Under the pieces are notes generated by a model. That model was not told the DNA's origin. It saw only the letters and a program-made list of their open reading frames with translations, and ran no database searches. Source: Toxonevra muliebris (lineage: Eukaryota; Arthropoda; Insecta; Diptera; Pallopteridae). From it: 64,000 bases of DNA. The first letter of the stretch is position 1. Every line of letters starts with the position of its first letter. Below are positions 45,277-59,212 of this stretch, piece after piece. The translations under genes and the position numbers were made by a program. Location of the stretch: the NCBI GenBank assembly GCA_963691655.1, contig OY829328.1:28973890-29037889 (forward strand), read 5' to 3'.

Positions 45277-48200
45277 TCATTTTCTACAGCAGAATGAATT
45301 TTGGGAAAAATTTCGAGTTTTCGAGAATATTTTATTTTTACTCAATCCTTGATTACTTTGTCATTTTTGATCCGATTGCTATCGTTTTATGCTTTAAATG
45401 CTTTTATAATGAAATGGTCTATCGATTATAAAACTTTAGATTTCGTGATTACTTTTTGTGAGAAAGAAAACTTAACACACGAATTGTGTGAAAATTTCTC
45501 AAAAATCACACAAAAATTGAACTTTCAACATCTATATCTCAGTCATTTATAATCCGATTTTAACAAACTTAGCAGCATAAGACGCATAATATAATTATAA
45601 TTCCTATAATATACAACTCGGTCGATACTATAGGTACATAGATATTAGCCTGTAAGTAAAACTGTAACCAGAAAACGTTTGTTTTGTCATATCTCGAAAA
45701 CTTGCCCATAGAAAAAAAATGAATATGATTTTCGTATTCAGCGTCCTCGATTTAGTTTAGAAAACATACTTTGGTTCATGTTATATTTTTAAGGTGAAAT
45801 TTTGTATTCCAGTGTAATTGCTGCACTAAGGATTATTCCGTTTTTCCACACTAATTCCACTAATATATTTTATATTTTATTTCATTTCAACAGTATGTAG
45901 TACATTTGGCAGCTTTACATGTATCAACATTGCGTCTCGCTCGATGGTTTTTTCAAATTTTCGAAATTCACTGGCAAGACGAGAGCTCGCCTCGGTTCAT
46001 TGTATATGCGCACATTGAAACACATTGAATGAAAATTTGTCGACGTGACGCTTTCGAACATCGCCTCGCGTTCTCGCTCCATTGTGAATGCGGCTTCAGT
46101 CAGGGATGATAAATGGATTTTTCGATTGTATACCAAATAACTTTAATTGATTATAGCATGATTAGTTAACAAGCATTGTAGTATTTAGGACTTTTCTTAC
46201 AGTGCAAAAATTTTTTCTTTGATTTAATGTAATCAAGCTACAAATATTAGAAAATTTCTCAAATACTTGCTCGCTGTCACTACACATTATTGAACATTTA
46301 AGCTAATAGAAAAAATAAAAAAATGCACTTTATTTACAAAATGAACCAGTTTCACACTTTTCCTTTAACGATTTTCGCACTCATTCACATACTCAACCTA
46401 CACTGTAGAAAAAAAAAAACAAAGGAGAACAATTCAATTGCACTCGTATAAAAAACTTCCCACTCAAAAATCTGTCATTTACATCACTTCAAAGAATAAA
46501 AAAAAAAAAATAAAAAAAAAATAAAAAATATATCACCAGGCAAAAAACAACACAAAAAAACATAAAAGAATAAAAAGCCATCAGCGAACACGCAGCACAC
46601 AACAACAACAGAAAAAAGGATGCGACTTTTGATTTATTTACATGACAATCGGGTTAATTACAACATGTTGTGGCTGTATGCATGGCTGTATGTGCAAATG
46701 TACGTGTGTGTGTGCATGCTGTAGGATGTAACACCAATCAACCGATAAACCTTTATACATATGTACATATTTACGTGTGTATGCATAGCACATGTACTCA
46801 TAGACACAAAAAAAATATGAAATAAAATAAAAATTGGTCCAACAACAGCGCAAATTGCTAGGAATTAATAACACAACAACAAAAATGAAAAGAGTTACAT
46901 ACATACCTACATGCATATGTGTGTGTATGTACGTAAAAGTACTAAATCGCATGCAATGTTCATATTAGCAAATAGTTCAGAATTATTATTAGCATTATCT
47001 GTAGCATTTTTGTATCTATGAATGTATCTATGGATACGGGTACATACACAGGAAGAACGTAATTGATACAATTAATTAGTTGAAGACTTAAATATTTAGT
47101 TATGTATTGAAGGATAAACCTGGATATTCGAATGCAGAAGAAAGATCCAGCCACACAAATTTAGCTGCCAATTTTAAATTAATCTAGTAGAAAAACATTT
47201 AATGTAATGAAAGTATGAAAATAAGAACCTAAGTTTAAGACTCTCATACTCTATTGTCTTAGCTTCCCGCACAAACACACCTCCACGTTGACACTGTCAC
47301 ACCAAGCTGTAAGTAAATCAGGCCAGATATATAAAATATGAGATCTAATGTGTGCAAGAACTAACAACTTGTAATAAGTAAATTATATTTTTATTTGAAT
47401 CTTGCTAGGATTCAAGTTTTAAATGAGAAAGGGGGAGAACACAAAATCAATAAGTAATTACACAGTGCAACAAAACAGTTAAAATAGAGAATTATTAACT
47501 TTTCGAAGTGTAATTCGGTATTGATGCTTCTGACCTTGTACTCAGATTTTTCTCGATAAAGTCTGGGATGCCCGCTATAGAGGCCGAAAACAAATAAATT
47601 TTGGTAAATAAGAATATAAAAAAAGTGTTAGACTTCAAAGAAACTGTTCCTTATCTTCCCTTTGAAAGCCCAGAATTGCCCTTAAAAAATGGTAAAAAGG
47701 TGTGAAATTATCACAAAGATAATATTTTTTTCTTCAAGTTTGTAGAAGTTAGCTGCCAGTTGATAGGCATAGACAGCTCAATATCAAAATGAAAACAAAA
47801 TTACTACAAGCTTTAAGGGCCAACAAAATAGAAGACCCGAAAATAAAAACCTGCCGTGTAATATATATACATACATATATACAACAGTGGATCCAGAGAT
47901 TTCCTAAAAGGGGGTTTAATAGTTTCTTCTATTATTTATTTATTATTTTATAGTAAAACACTAAGCTCTACATAGATATATAAATATTGAAAATTGCGAT
48001 TGTGTGTTGCTAGATTTGAAAGACAATAAGTTTTTATTTTTTTTTTCTATCAGCCGATTTTTTTTTTTTTTTTTTGTAAACTACAGATTTGCATGTATAT
48101 ATTTATTTCCCTTTCTCAATCACTTCATGACTTACTTTATTTCATTCAGTATTTATGTGAATTCTATGCAAATTTATTAAGATATTCATTGAAATTTTTC

Positions 48201-48296
48201 ATTTTAATTTGTGGTTATCATAAATTTTAAAATAAGAAAAATGTAAGATATAAAAAAACTACAACAAATACCAGAAAGTAATATAATATATAATAA
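45277..48296. other. No gene seen; probable transposon tail then simple repeats
   Basis: 45277-45800 may be the 3' part of the preceding element (TATCTCGAAAACTTGCCC and TTTTCGTATTCAGCGTCCTC are repeat-like words as I recall). 45860-46130 is GC-richer with stops. 46490-46560 is A-rich, 46670-46940 has TGTG/CATA words, and poly-T is present at 48058-48075. A hAT-like start CAGTGGATCCAGAG is at 47885. Confidence 0.4.
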
Positions 48297-48890
48297 CCCA
48301 ACGGGAAGCGAAGGGCTCCAAAAGCGCTTCTTTACTTACACTGCGGCGTTTTTCTATCAGCAGTAAGCGCTCCCTCTTCATAGTACAGATCATATACTTT
48401 TTACATTGCATGTCATAGGAAGTAAGCGTTAACATCAAGCTTCCCGGAAGCGATAAAAAGGGTGTTCAATACTGTGCTGCTATGCGATGCTAATACGCCA
48501 TACATAAAGCAAACATATACAATGCGATACAAATACGTTATTATGCGAAATATGCGATGCGAACATACCATTATACATAATATGCGATGCCAATACACCA
48601 TTATGCTAAACAAATGTAAGCGATGTCAACATATGCGAATCAAACTTATACCAAGCAATTCACATATGAGATGCGAACACACCACAGAGTCGATGCGAAC
48701 GCACCACATATGCGAAGCAAATACACCACAGCAGCATCACAGTATTGAGTTGAGTTCAGGGGAACAGTTAGTCACTAAATCGGCACGAAGCCGAACAGAT
48801 CGAATTCGAATAAAAAGAAGAAGTTATAACTAAACATAAATTGTGTTTTATTTCCCAAATCAAACAAAGGGCATAGCCGGGTTTCCATGT
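48297..48890. repeat. Composite repeat: CCCAACGG end, GCGATGC minisatellite and LTR-like tail
   Basis: CCCAACGGGAA at 48297 followed by GGCTCCAAAAGCGC matches the end design of the MITEs at 11342 and 61443. From about 48478 to 48735 words of the type 'ATGCGATGCGAACACACCA' recur every 20-40 bases, at least seven times. From 48740 the sequence holds GGGGAACAGTTAGTCAC, an AATAAA signal at 48809 and a TTATTTCCC stretch, similar to the end of a long terminal repeat. No matching right-hand CCGTTGGG is found. Confidence 0.4.
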
Positions 48891-51800
48891 CAAAAATGCC
48901 CCCAAACCGAATCAAGTTTCGCATGGACCCTTTTGAAGTACTTAATTTAAGAATGATTCGGCTAAATTTTTATACCGTTTTCTGCAGCTTTTAATGAGTA
49001 ATGGCGGATTTTGTAAATTTCATATTTCCCATTTTTTAGCCCAACTATTCATAAGAAAAATCTGAAGAAATTCACAGTGATTCTTTGGTTTAGGAGACAT
49101 ATTTGAAATTTTTTAGCGAATTTTCGAAAGCGAAATTTGCGATGAAAAAAATCGCGAAACTTTTTACATGCGATTTTTTCATACTAAAGATAGGTTTACT
49201 ATTCTGATTTTTCTTATGTAAATAAGTCTATTCCGAATACTCATACTCCAATTTTTTCAGATTTTTGCAAGGTGTGGACGAAATTGGCCTTTCATATGAA
49301 ATACCATATGGCCATGAAAAAAAATCAATTATAGCTATATACTATCTGCTATCAACTATCTGCTATTTTCGCATAATTTTTTGGAAAATTTTTTTTTGCA
49401 AAAAAATTTTTCTTGAAAATTCAAAAATTTAGTTTGTTACCCAAGTTGATTATGGCATATCACATTCATCACACAGTGCAACGAATTTTCAACTTTTGTC
49501 TTATGTGCGAGATTTTCCAACGGTTTTAGAGTAATTTAGGGTCGCTAATCACGACTGCGTACTCAGAAAATGGGGTCTTTTAAGGGGGCTATTAAGAAAT
49601 TTCTTTATTTCAATAGATACGAATTTGATGTCTGAAAAAAAGTTTTTAAGCACAAAGAGATAAACAATTTTTGAGTACGCAATTTTCCTCCATATTTCCT
49701 TCTTCTTCCTGAAAATGGGGTTTTAAGCCCCCTTTTTCAACAAAAGGTCGATAATACAAAAACCGTTGAGAAAACTATTATACTGTTTTCGGAAAAGATG
49801 TTTCTTTTTAAGAAATCACTTTAGTTTTAAAACAAAACCTGCCAGAGCGTTTTTGAAATTCATAGTCTACGTAATATAAACTTATCGACAAGAGATGCAG
49901 GATTTTGGAATCTCGAAAATCTTTTAAAAATGTTTTAAATTATAATATTAACCTACACTAAACCTTTCCAGCATATACTCCTCAAGATTTCGAAATAATT
50001 GTTAAACAAATACTGCCGTTGTAATTTAAATATTTTATTAATACAATAAAAGCCACACATTTGTCGCTGAATGAAAAATTTTTGTTTGAACAAATTAATT
50101 ACATACAAATTTGAATATAGTAATAAATTTTAATTTCGATATAGGCCAATTGAATACAGCGAAATTCCAAAAAAAAAAAAAAAAAACAGATAGCAAATAG
50201 TCGTTCCCCCTAATTTATGTAAACAAACATTTTGATTTGATATCAGTACAAGGCAAGACAAAAATTCGGTTTTCTTTTTTATAATTTCTTTTCAGTTACT
50301 AAAACTCTATTTCCATTAGTTCACTATTTGTTTATCCTGCTGCCCAACAAACGCACACAAAACTGCATCTAGTCTAGACATACATACGTATATATAAACA
50401 ATATGCATGCAGATTACGCACGCCGCCACATATTTCCTCTTTACTTCTACAACGCTTCTTCAAAGCCATGACCGTAGAGCATCTGGTCAAATAGATTCAA
50501 CTTTGACTGAGTTCTTTTTTTTTTTAATTAACAAGAAGAACTATTGTATATGCTGGTCTGTATATGCAAGCATATATTTGTGTTTACAGGGGTGTAGCTC
50601 AGGGGGGAGGGGGATGTTGGGTATTATATGAGATGTTTCGTACAGAGAATGTTCTATTTGAATGTTCAGGAATGTGATTCAATTGCAATCACAAAGGAAC
50701 ACTTAAGATTATTGATCTGCTCTTCATTTACAGGGATACGGAAATTAATCCAGATGAAGTCCTGAAAGGAATGACCAAAACCAGAAATAACCGCCTTAAT
50801 TTTAATGAATTTAACTGAATTTGTATTAGATTATTTGATTTGATTACTTAGATTTTGGGTATGACTACTTTTCCGTTTTTCTATATCGCTTTTTTACGAC
50901 TATACCATCATAACTCGAAATCTCAAATTTTGCAGTTATTAATACAAAATGAACTATTTAGAAGTGATCTTTCAACTCGCAAAATCTACCTAATCTGCTC
51001 TTAAAGCAGAGCACCAATTGTTGCATATATAAAATTGAAAACTTTAAAAACTTTTCGTGAAAAATTCAATATTTTGTGTTGTGTCTGTATAGTCACAAAT
51101 GAGCGATATATATATATATATATGAAAAATTTCTTTGTTGTTTTTATTTTCAATACAAAATGTCAAGTTGTTTCATCGAAATGGTCGATTTTAAACCCTC
51201 TCCCTCCCAAGATTGAGTCAGACTACGTCTCTGTATGTATGTATGTATATATGCACGCATTTATTTATTTTCATTTTTTATTTTCCTTCTTTTGTTTATT
51301 TTTTATTTTTTTGCTATTATTATTTGTTGTTGCATCGATTATGTAAATGCAAATTTCCATTAAATTCATTGAATTCCATTATGATCGCATCAACGCCATA
51401 GCAATTCAACGATATGTTGCGAAAGAAAATGCACTTAAATACAAACAAACACACTATCATGCATACACGTAGATACATTTACGTGTATGTGCACATCCAG
51501 TGCAATATCAGGTATGTGGCCGACTCATGCTTTAATATAGTATAATATCGAATACGATTACAATAGTTTATTATTATGTCCATTTTTATATGCAAGTAAT
51601 CGGTACACACTTAGTAGTTATATATGTAAGAATCGGATGGAAGTGTATATGTATGTATATGTATCTGCGTGTAAATATGTAGTAAATTTTACTTTTGTTG
51701 AAACCGATAAGTTGAAAATTGCGCTGTACATATATCTTTTGTATGCACTCTAGATGACCAGTACGAGTTTGTGTGTATGTGTGTATGTTTTCGAATACAA

Positions 51801-54800
51801 TATGATGCTTTCAAGTGATGAAGTCATTAAATTTGAATTTACATGCATACCTACATATATTATTTGGAATTTTTATTGATTATTTTGAAATATTTATTAT
51901 TTATAAAATAAAAATTTCTTTAATTTTTTTTTGTGCTCATAAAACTTAATAGGTAACGAATAAATACATGAGTACATAATAAGATTTTATTATGCACATT
52001 TTATATTAAGTTGAAATTGAGATGATGCCAAATATGAAACAGCATTATTTACTTAACATTATTAGTGACTCAAAATAGCAACAACTGATTTTTTTTTAAT
52101 TTCTATCTGGTGCAGCTCACTTTCGAATATGTTGGAAAGACAATCGAGCACAAACCAAACTGTTTATAAATGTTTGCATATAATATTATAAAAAAAAGTG
52201 GCAACGCTTAAAACTGAAATTAAATGAGTTTTTTTTACAAATACTCACTACTCATTTAGTAAATATGTAATGCGTTTTTAAACTCACACAACAAAAAAAA
52301 AAAAGCACATGAGAATTTAATGTTTATGAATCTATGGAGCTACGGATTTCGCTCAAGATTTCCATACTGGAATATTCAGGATGGGAAAACTATTTGGAGA
52401 AATTGAAAGAATATTTTGGACTTTGATCATTGTTCCTTTGTAGTTTTAAAGTATTTTTTATGAAAGGCATGTAGTTTCCGTGAGTATAAGAGGATAAATG
52501 TCAAATATGTTTTCTGGGTCGTGAATCTTTTCACCATGGTAATGTGCAGGAACTACTCAACCACTGGCTTTTAACGATGTTGACTAAATAGTACAGCAGA
52601 CTTAGGTAATACGAAAATGATTAAGTAAGCTTTTTATGGCTCATGAAATTGAACTATATTGTGTTAGTGCTAAATAGCATTGGGACTATATGAAAAATGT
52701 GAAAATGTTTGGAATAAGTTTAGCTCCTGTAACAAGACCAGTTAGGTACGACTGAACATAAAATTGCTTATTGCTCTGGGGTTGAAGTTAAAAAAAAAAA
52801 TGTGAATGTAAAATATGGCAAAAAGTTGTGCAAATCAAATGTGATTGATAAAATGTTTGTTTTTTTGTAGCAAGTCTAAAAGTGACAACAAACAAAAATC
52901 AATATCAAAAACTAGTAAAGCTTACGGTTACTATGTCGAGATTAGCGAAGGACTTCATTAATTCGAAATTTTATTCAGATAAGGTACAGGTTTCTTTTTA
53001 AACTATCCAACACCGAGGAAAGTGTTTTGGAAACTAAAGATTGAGTCATACTCACAGTATAGTCTTCCTCCTTCGGCGAAAACCTCGGATGGTGATATTG
53101 AATGACTTTGATCATTTCTAAGACATGTTGGTTCTTACTTCATAACAGATGGCACACTTCCAAATATTCCAAAAAGTAATAAAAAATCTTCTGACAACGT
53201 AGAATGAATGTATTAAATTACAGTTCGATCTGGTCGAATGCGGTTTCAAAATAACCATAGCTCACGAAAAAACAAGAAATGAAACGACTAAGTAAACTAT
53301 TTTCATTTTCTTTTAATAAAATCAATTACTTTATACGACGAAACTCAAATTTTTGTCTGGAAAGTTAGCGACTTTTTTTTGGCTTAAAATTTTCGGCCTA
53401 GGAAGGAGCCCAAAAAGTTTAAAAATTAAAAAAATAAATAAAAAGCATTATCAGATCTTTATAAATTTGGACTTGTCGTAATAAATAAAGACACGGGTAA
53501 TAAAGTGTGCAATTCTTGTAAACTTTATTTGGAATTTCTCCACCACTAGATGACGCGTTAGAAGTGATTAAGTTTACAAAATGAGGGTGGAAGAACGATA
53601 ATAATGGGGAAGAGGGGCATTTGATTTTTCTAAAAACAAATCTTCACAAAATTTCAAATGAGACTGTTAATTTATGATTTCTTAAAAAAATTAAATCCAA
53701 ATTTATATGACTTAAGTTCATGTTAAATTTCATCCAGATAGGAGAATCATTCCGATTTTGATTGAATTTTTAAAATTGAATTGAGCTTACCAACCTTTTT
53801 AAAATTACATCTAGTTTTTTGCAACTATTAAATTTTCTAAACTATGTTTTAAAGACGAAAATTAAAAAAAAAAAAAAAACTTCTTGACTTTGCTAACCTA
53901 GAAAAACTGTGAATCCAGCAATAACTTAGTAACTTCTCAATAACTTAGTAACTTCTTTCAGAATTTAAAAATGTGACTCACAGTGTTATCAAGTCTGATT
54001 GCCGATTTGAATCACGTCGTGCAAAGTGCAGTAAATTTGATTAAACTTGATTCGTTTCATTGACATTTATGAATAAAAAAAAATAAACAAAACGTGTATT
54101 TTCGTTTAAGTGTGAAACAACCTTAAGGGGTTAATTTCTTAAACAATGTTTTAGGAATAGTTGTTAAAAAAACTTTGTGCTTTGAAAGACAGCATAACAA
54201 AGAATTAGTTTCTAAACTAAAGGCAATGATTTTTAAGCTATGCCAATGATTAGTAAATTTACATAAATAAAATGCTTTTAAGTCTTCAACGTTTTCTTTT
54301 ATTGAAAATATTTGGTGTTAATTGTGACACCATTTCCAGCAGCATGAATGCACGACTACATTTGAAACATCAGTTCAACTTTTTAAATGCAGTGACTTAA
54401 ATATTCAAAAAACAAATTTGATGAATAAATATCTAATGTTGAATATTTTTCATTATTATTTACATTATTATTTATTATTACTTTTTATTATAGCATTATT
54501 ATGTACGATGAAAATGTGCGGTGTGTTTTTCTCTTTTTTTATTTTCCTTCAAAACAAATTTACACATATCCACTTAAAGCAAAACCATCTGTTGTTTTTT
54601 GTTGTTGTTGTCATTGTTGATATATTGCAGCAGACTGCAGCAAATAGCAGCTAACAAAACACTTATAAAAGTACATATAAAAATATTGGTATATGTTGCC
54701 AACAACCTACCAAAAAAAAAAAAAGAAAAGGTATCTCCAAAAATATGAAACAACATGCAACACACACACACACACTCATATAAAAATTTAACATGATAGT

Positions 54801-55837
54801 GTGAACTATGTGAGCATTTTTACTACCATCACATGAATACTCCGTATAAACAAAATAAACTTTGAATAGCCACAAATGGTCACTCTCGTTGTTGGCCGAT
54901 ATGTTGGCGGCTTTCATAGTAATCTAGTGTTAATTGAAAATATCTCATATGTGCTTAGTCTCTGTCTCGCTCTTTTTCTCTTTCTCTTGGCATATTCCTA
55001 TACAATATATATAATGCATTATACCAATATGCAGTTACACGCAATGAAAAAATATAGTCGCTTCAGAATTGTAGTTTGAAAAATTTGCTGGTTATTGTTT
55101 ATTATTATTCGGTACTAGATGCCATGATCCAATTTGGAAAATTCCATATGTAATTTTTGTACTTAAAAAAAAAAAAAATGGTGTCTGACATTTAGTGGGC
55201 ATAGTAGTTTTTGGCTTACCCCAAGAAAATGAGGTGACCAAGTGTAAAAAAGACTAAAAATATTTCTACGCCACATCATGAGTAACAAGTATTTCCTGGG
55301 ATCAAATGTATTTAACATAGTATTTTAGAAGTTAATTATAAGTTAAAAACAGGAAATATGCATTTTTGTTGAATTTTGCCTATTTCTCCATACATTTTTG
55401 AAGTGAAACTTCTTTAGCGAGGGTAAATCGAAATTTTGCAATGGAAGTCGCGTTGTTGTTGCACTCATACGAAACTAATAAGAAACGAAGTTATGCTGTT
55501 GTTAGTGTTTAGCGAACGAGGTCATATGGGGATCGGCTGCATACAATCATGCATAGAGTCGACTTCTCGCAGTTTTATTTGTGCTTTCATGTGCTTTAGT
55601 GAAAGAGCTTGATTCCATATCAAGAATGATAGAATACAAGATCACGCCAATAAGTTGATAAAAATTGCCTCTCTCTGCGCATGTCGTCACAAGTCAAATT
55701 TTTAAAGAGAGAGCGGTGGAGACTACATACATTTTATACAAAAGCAATTTAAACATTGGTATGAAATGTGGAAATATATGATATTTATTAGTTTTAATTC
55801 GGTTATTTGCAGATACAAATATAAAATGAAATATGTA
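48891..55837. other. No gene seen over about 7 kb
   Basis: 49080-49960 is an A/T-rich stretch with words such as GGCATATCACATTCATCACA that look like an old dispersed repeat. 50588-50625 (CAGGGGTGTAGCTCAGGGGG) resembles a hAT-like end beside a G tract. Microsatellites lie at 51108-51124 (TA), 51235-51250 (GTAT) and 54762-54776 (CA). Poly-A runs are at 50171-50187 and 53864-53879. The rest is AT-rich with only short, low-complexity frames. Confidence 0.45.
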
Positions 55838-55841
55838 TTAA

Positions 55842-56288
55842 CCCTTAAACGCCTAATACGTTTGATTTAAATTAAAAACATACTTAGAGGTAGTATTAGG
55901 GATTCCGAGCAACGTTTGTTCTACAAGTTTTCAAATAAATTAGTTTAAAGTGCCGTAATTTCGATTTACATGGTTGGCCACAGTAGTACCCTTTGGGGAT
56001 TATCTGGAGAATAAGTTAAAATACATGAGCAATAATTTTTAAAAACAATTATTTAGTGTTATCCCATACCGTTTGACACAAATTTTTTAACCCGGCAATT
56101 GCTTTCCGAGTTAAAAATAACTGTAACTATGCGAAAGTTGTCATTTTTGCATTCTTATTTGTACGTATTGATAAAGAAATCTTTTGTCAGTAAAATCAGA
56201 TATTTATTTTAAATGGCGAAAGTAAAATGGCGGCACAGGCATCTGCTAAAGTGGTTGGTCACTGCAGTCACCAGTGGGTATTTAAGGG
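55842..56288 (-). mobile_element. TTAA-flanked MITE, piggyBac-like, copy 2 (inverted)
   Basis: TTAA at 55838-55841 and 56289-56292. The left end CCCTTAAACGCCTAATACG and right end read inward CCCTTAAATACCCACTGGTG are those of copy 1 in the opposite orientation, and TGGTCACTGCAGTCACCA repeats the subterminal palindrome with one change. Interior sequence is alignable over most of the length (for example CCATACCGT, TTATCTGGAGAATAA, ACATGGTTGG). At 447 bases it is about 75 shorter than copy 1. Confidence 0.88.
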
Positions 56289-56292
56289 TTAA

Positions 56293-58119
56293 TAGTTATT
56301 TGTCTTCATTATAAGTTTAAATGTTTAACTTTTTATTCATAATATGTGCCACAAATGTAGCGATCACGTTGCTTCATAAAACGCTGTAATACAAATCCAA
56401 AAAATTAAACAATATGAAACATAGAAAAGATGACAAATAACATTTTTGTTATAATTTTTTGAATCAGGTCTGATGAAATAAAATAAAAACAATTAATATT
56501 AATACTACAGAGACGATATTTCAATTTTCGACGCTCGCACAACCAGATACTGTGCATAATTAGGATATCCTTAGTGTGAAATTTAATGAGGGATCGATGA
56601 AGAGTAAGACATTTACTTTTGGACTCAAACTGAGATTCAATTTTTTTTTAATTTTGGCCAACTAAATTTTTAGCGGCCTCATAATGCATTTTTTATAGGT
56701 AAATGCAAATAAAAAAATTGACAATCTACGTCAATTTTAAGCATAATGCAGAATTACGTTTTGGAAATTTAGCACTTTTAGCACTGACTCACTGGTTGTA
56801 TCGAGGTTTCAAAAAAAAAGGAATGAAACAATATTTCCCGGTGAGTTTTAAATATTTATAAGGAAAATACCATATCAATGCCAAAATGCCAAACATTTTT
56901 ACAACGAGTGTACCATACATGATTTTTGTGTGTTTCGAAATTTGTTTTTTTTTGTTGGTATAACCACCTTAAATAATGATAGCAGTTAGTAGTTGTTAAA
57001 TAAAAAAAAAGAAGTAAATGTAAGTGTGTGTTAAGGTATGGACAGCGCATTAACACAATCACTACCACGCATAACAATTGGACCCTCGAGGTATCACATA
57101 CTATATAATAAATACCGAAAAATCAAGCAAATCAAAAAGAAAAAATATAAGTGTTGGCATTATCAGAAAGCGCAGCAGCAGCTGTTGGATAAAGAGAGGA
57201 TTGAAACGCAGCGGAGAAGAAAGAGGATTGACTGACTGTAGTAGAAGTGAAACTGAGGAGCATATGTATATGCAAATGCATGCTTAAAATTTTAATATGT
57301 TGGGCTAACGTTGCTGACCAAGTACTAAAAGCTATGGTGATTATTTTTTATGTGGGCTTTTTTCCAATACTTTAGTATACATTACAATTATGTACATTGT
57401 GTAGTTGTTGCTGTTACTTTGTAGAAGTAAATGACCAGCAGTTACGCTTAGCTGCATAAGTCATACTCAAACAACGCACAGTAGTTAGTATTTACATATT
57501 TTTTTAAATTTTCTTTTATTTAGATATTTGTAAAATGATTTTCTCAACATACTTTATTTTTCATTTTATATATGTACTTATATTTTTTTTCAATTATTTT
57601 TACTTTGTTTGTTTGTATTTACTGTTTACACTCAACGAGAGCTGTAAGAAAACGTGTCATTTTAATTTGTGTTTGGTTAACAAAAAATAAATAAATAGAT
57701 AAAAAAATGGTTATGGTAAAAGTTAGTTTTTTTTTTTCTTTTTTCTAAAATGTAGGTAGCTGCACTCGTGGATGTTATGTATGTTTTTATTTATAAACAT
57801 TTTATTTAGCTTTTCCATTGAGTTTAAAGTTGAGCTATTAACGTAATTGGAAATGCCTACTATGTTAACATATATGAGAAACTTAGCTTACCATATACTT
57901 GTGATTGTATACATTTTTTCTTTTAAATTATAACAAAAGTTCCAAAAATTACCTGAAAAAATAGAAAAAGAGAATATGTTAATATATGAAAAATTACTTA
58001 AAACATCTATGTAAAATATAATTATTAAAAACAATCTACAACAAGACTAGTATAGTATAGACAGGTACTAAAACAGTAGTCAATTAAAAATATTATATCT
58101 AGCGACACTTTTCTTATCA
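56293..58119. other. No gene seen
   Basis: AT-rich sequence, GCA repeat at 57170-57183, poly-T at 57725-57738. No domain recognised. Confidence 0.5.
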
Positions 58120-58341
58120 TTGTGTCTCCTTAAAAATTATATAGGTAGAACTTGTAGAGAAAAGAAAACCGCAGAAACCCAGCAGATCTTTTGCAGAAAA
58201 AAATTTTATTCCAATAAAAAGCATTTAGAAAGCTTCCAGCTTGGGCTCAACGCTCTCGAAGCTGATTTTATTAAATTAAAGAAAATTATGAATAGAAATG
58301 CCAATCAACCCATTGTAGATCTCAAATATGTTTTCAATTGA
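58120..58341 (+). CDS. Weak candidate reading frame, function unknown
   Basis: This frame translates with a mixed, soluble-protein-like composition (for example LGLNALEADFIKLKKIMNRN and NQPIVDLKYVFN) that is not explained by a simple repeat. It opens at a TTG rather than ATG in my reading of 58120. A possible splice acceptor (AATTATATAG at 58135-58144) lies near its start. No homology is recognised, no promoter is seen, and chance is quite possible. It sits just before an A-rich minisatellite. It could be a stray exon of a host gene or a transposon scrap. Confidence 0.15.
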   Translation: MCLLKNYIGRTCREKKTAETQQIFCRKKFYSNKKHLESFQLGLNALEADFIKLKKIMNRNANQPIVDLKYVFN

Positions 58342-58429
58342 TTTATAGCCGAAAAACTTTATGAATATAATAATTAATATCGGTATCAAGTAAAGTAAAT
58401 TGTCTGGAGTAATGACAACAACAGTGAAA

Positions 58430-59150
58430 TTTCAAAACAAAACTCATACAAAATTTTTCTGAAGCTGACTAGAGCCCAGAAATCAAATAAAAAAAATTAG
58501 GCCGATGCCCAGACCAAAAATCAGACCTACTCCGATAATACAATCAAAATTAAAATAAAACCAAAAAAGATCAAAAGAAGACAAAAATTTTCTCGCGAAA
58601 CTGACTAGGTTGTAACGACAGCGAATTGTCTCACATAGACCAACATTGAATAATAGATAACCAACTTCAGATCAAAACTCATACCAAAAATCAGTCTTGA
58701 GTTTGGACCAAAAGTAGATTAAAAATCTGAACGGAGTTTGGGGCCAAAAATTAAACCAAAAGTTATAAAGAATTCAGTGCGAAACCTTGCTCAAATTTTA
58801 ATTGAAAATCAAACCAAAATACAAAGAAAACGCAAACAAAGAAGACGAGAAAAAAATCAAAATTAACACCAAGGAACAGGCCATAATTAGCACAAAAAAC
58901 TAATCAAAACTAAATCTCAAGCACAGACTCAAATCCTGGCCAAATTCAGATCCAAAAACAAAATAAAACTTAAACAAAACGCAGACAGAAAAATTAGACT
59001 AATTTTGAAATATAACTTAAAACATAAATCAAACCAAAACTCAGGCTAAAAATTTAAACGAGCTCAAATCAAAACTGCGAATTTAAACAAAAAACCAGAC
59101 CTAAAATAAGTTTAAAAACCAGAAAATACCATAAGATCAAATGCCATTAC
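58430..59150. repeat. A-rich degenerate minisatellite (AAACTCA / CCAAAAATCA words)
   Basis: Words such as 'AAAACTCATACCAAAAATCA' recur with changes at about 58436, 58513, 58674, 58743, 58800, 58920, 59030 and 59100. The plus strand is almost free of T runs but rich in A. No coding frame exists. Confidence 0.5.
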
Positions 59151-59212
59151 CAAGCTCTTCACACATGCCATACCTACTTGGAATTGAAAATATATATATA
59201 TATATATATATA

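Noticed and set aside
46638..46952. 104-residue minus-strand frame rich in His, Tyr and Val
   Set aside because: It translates TGTG/CATA microsatellite sequence.
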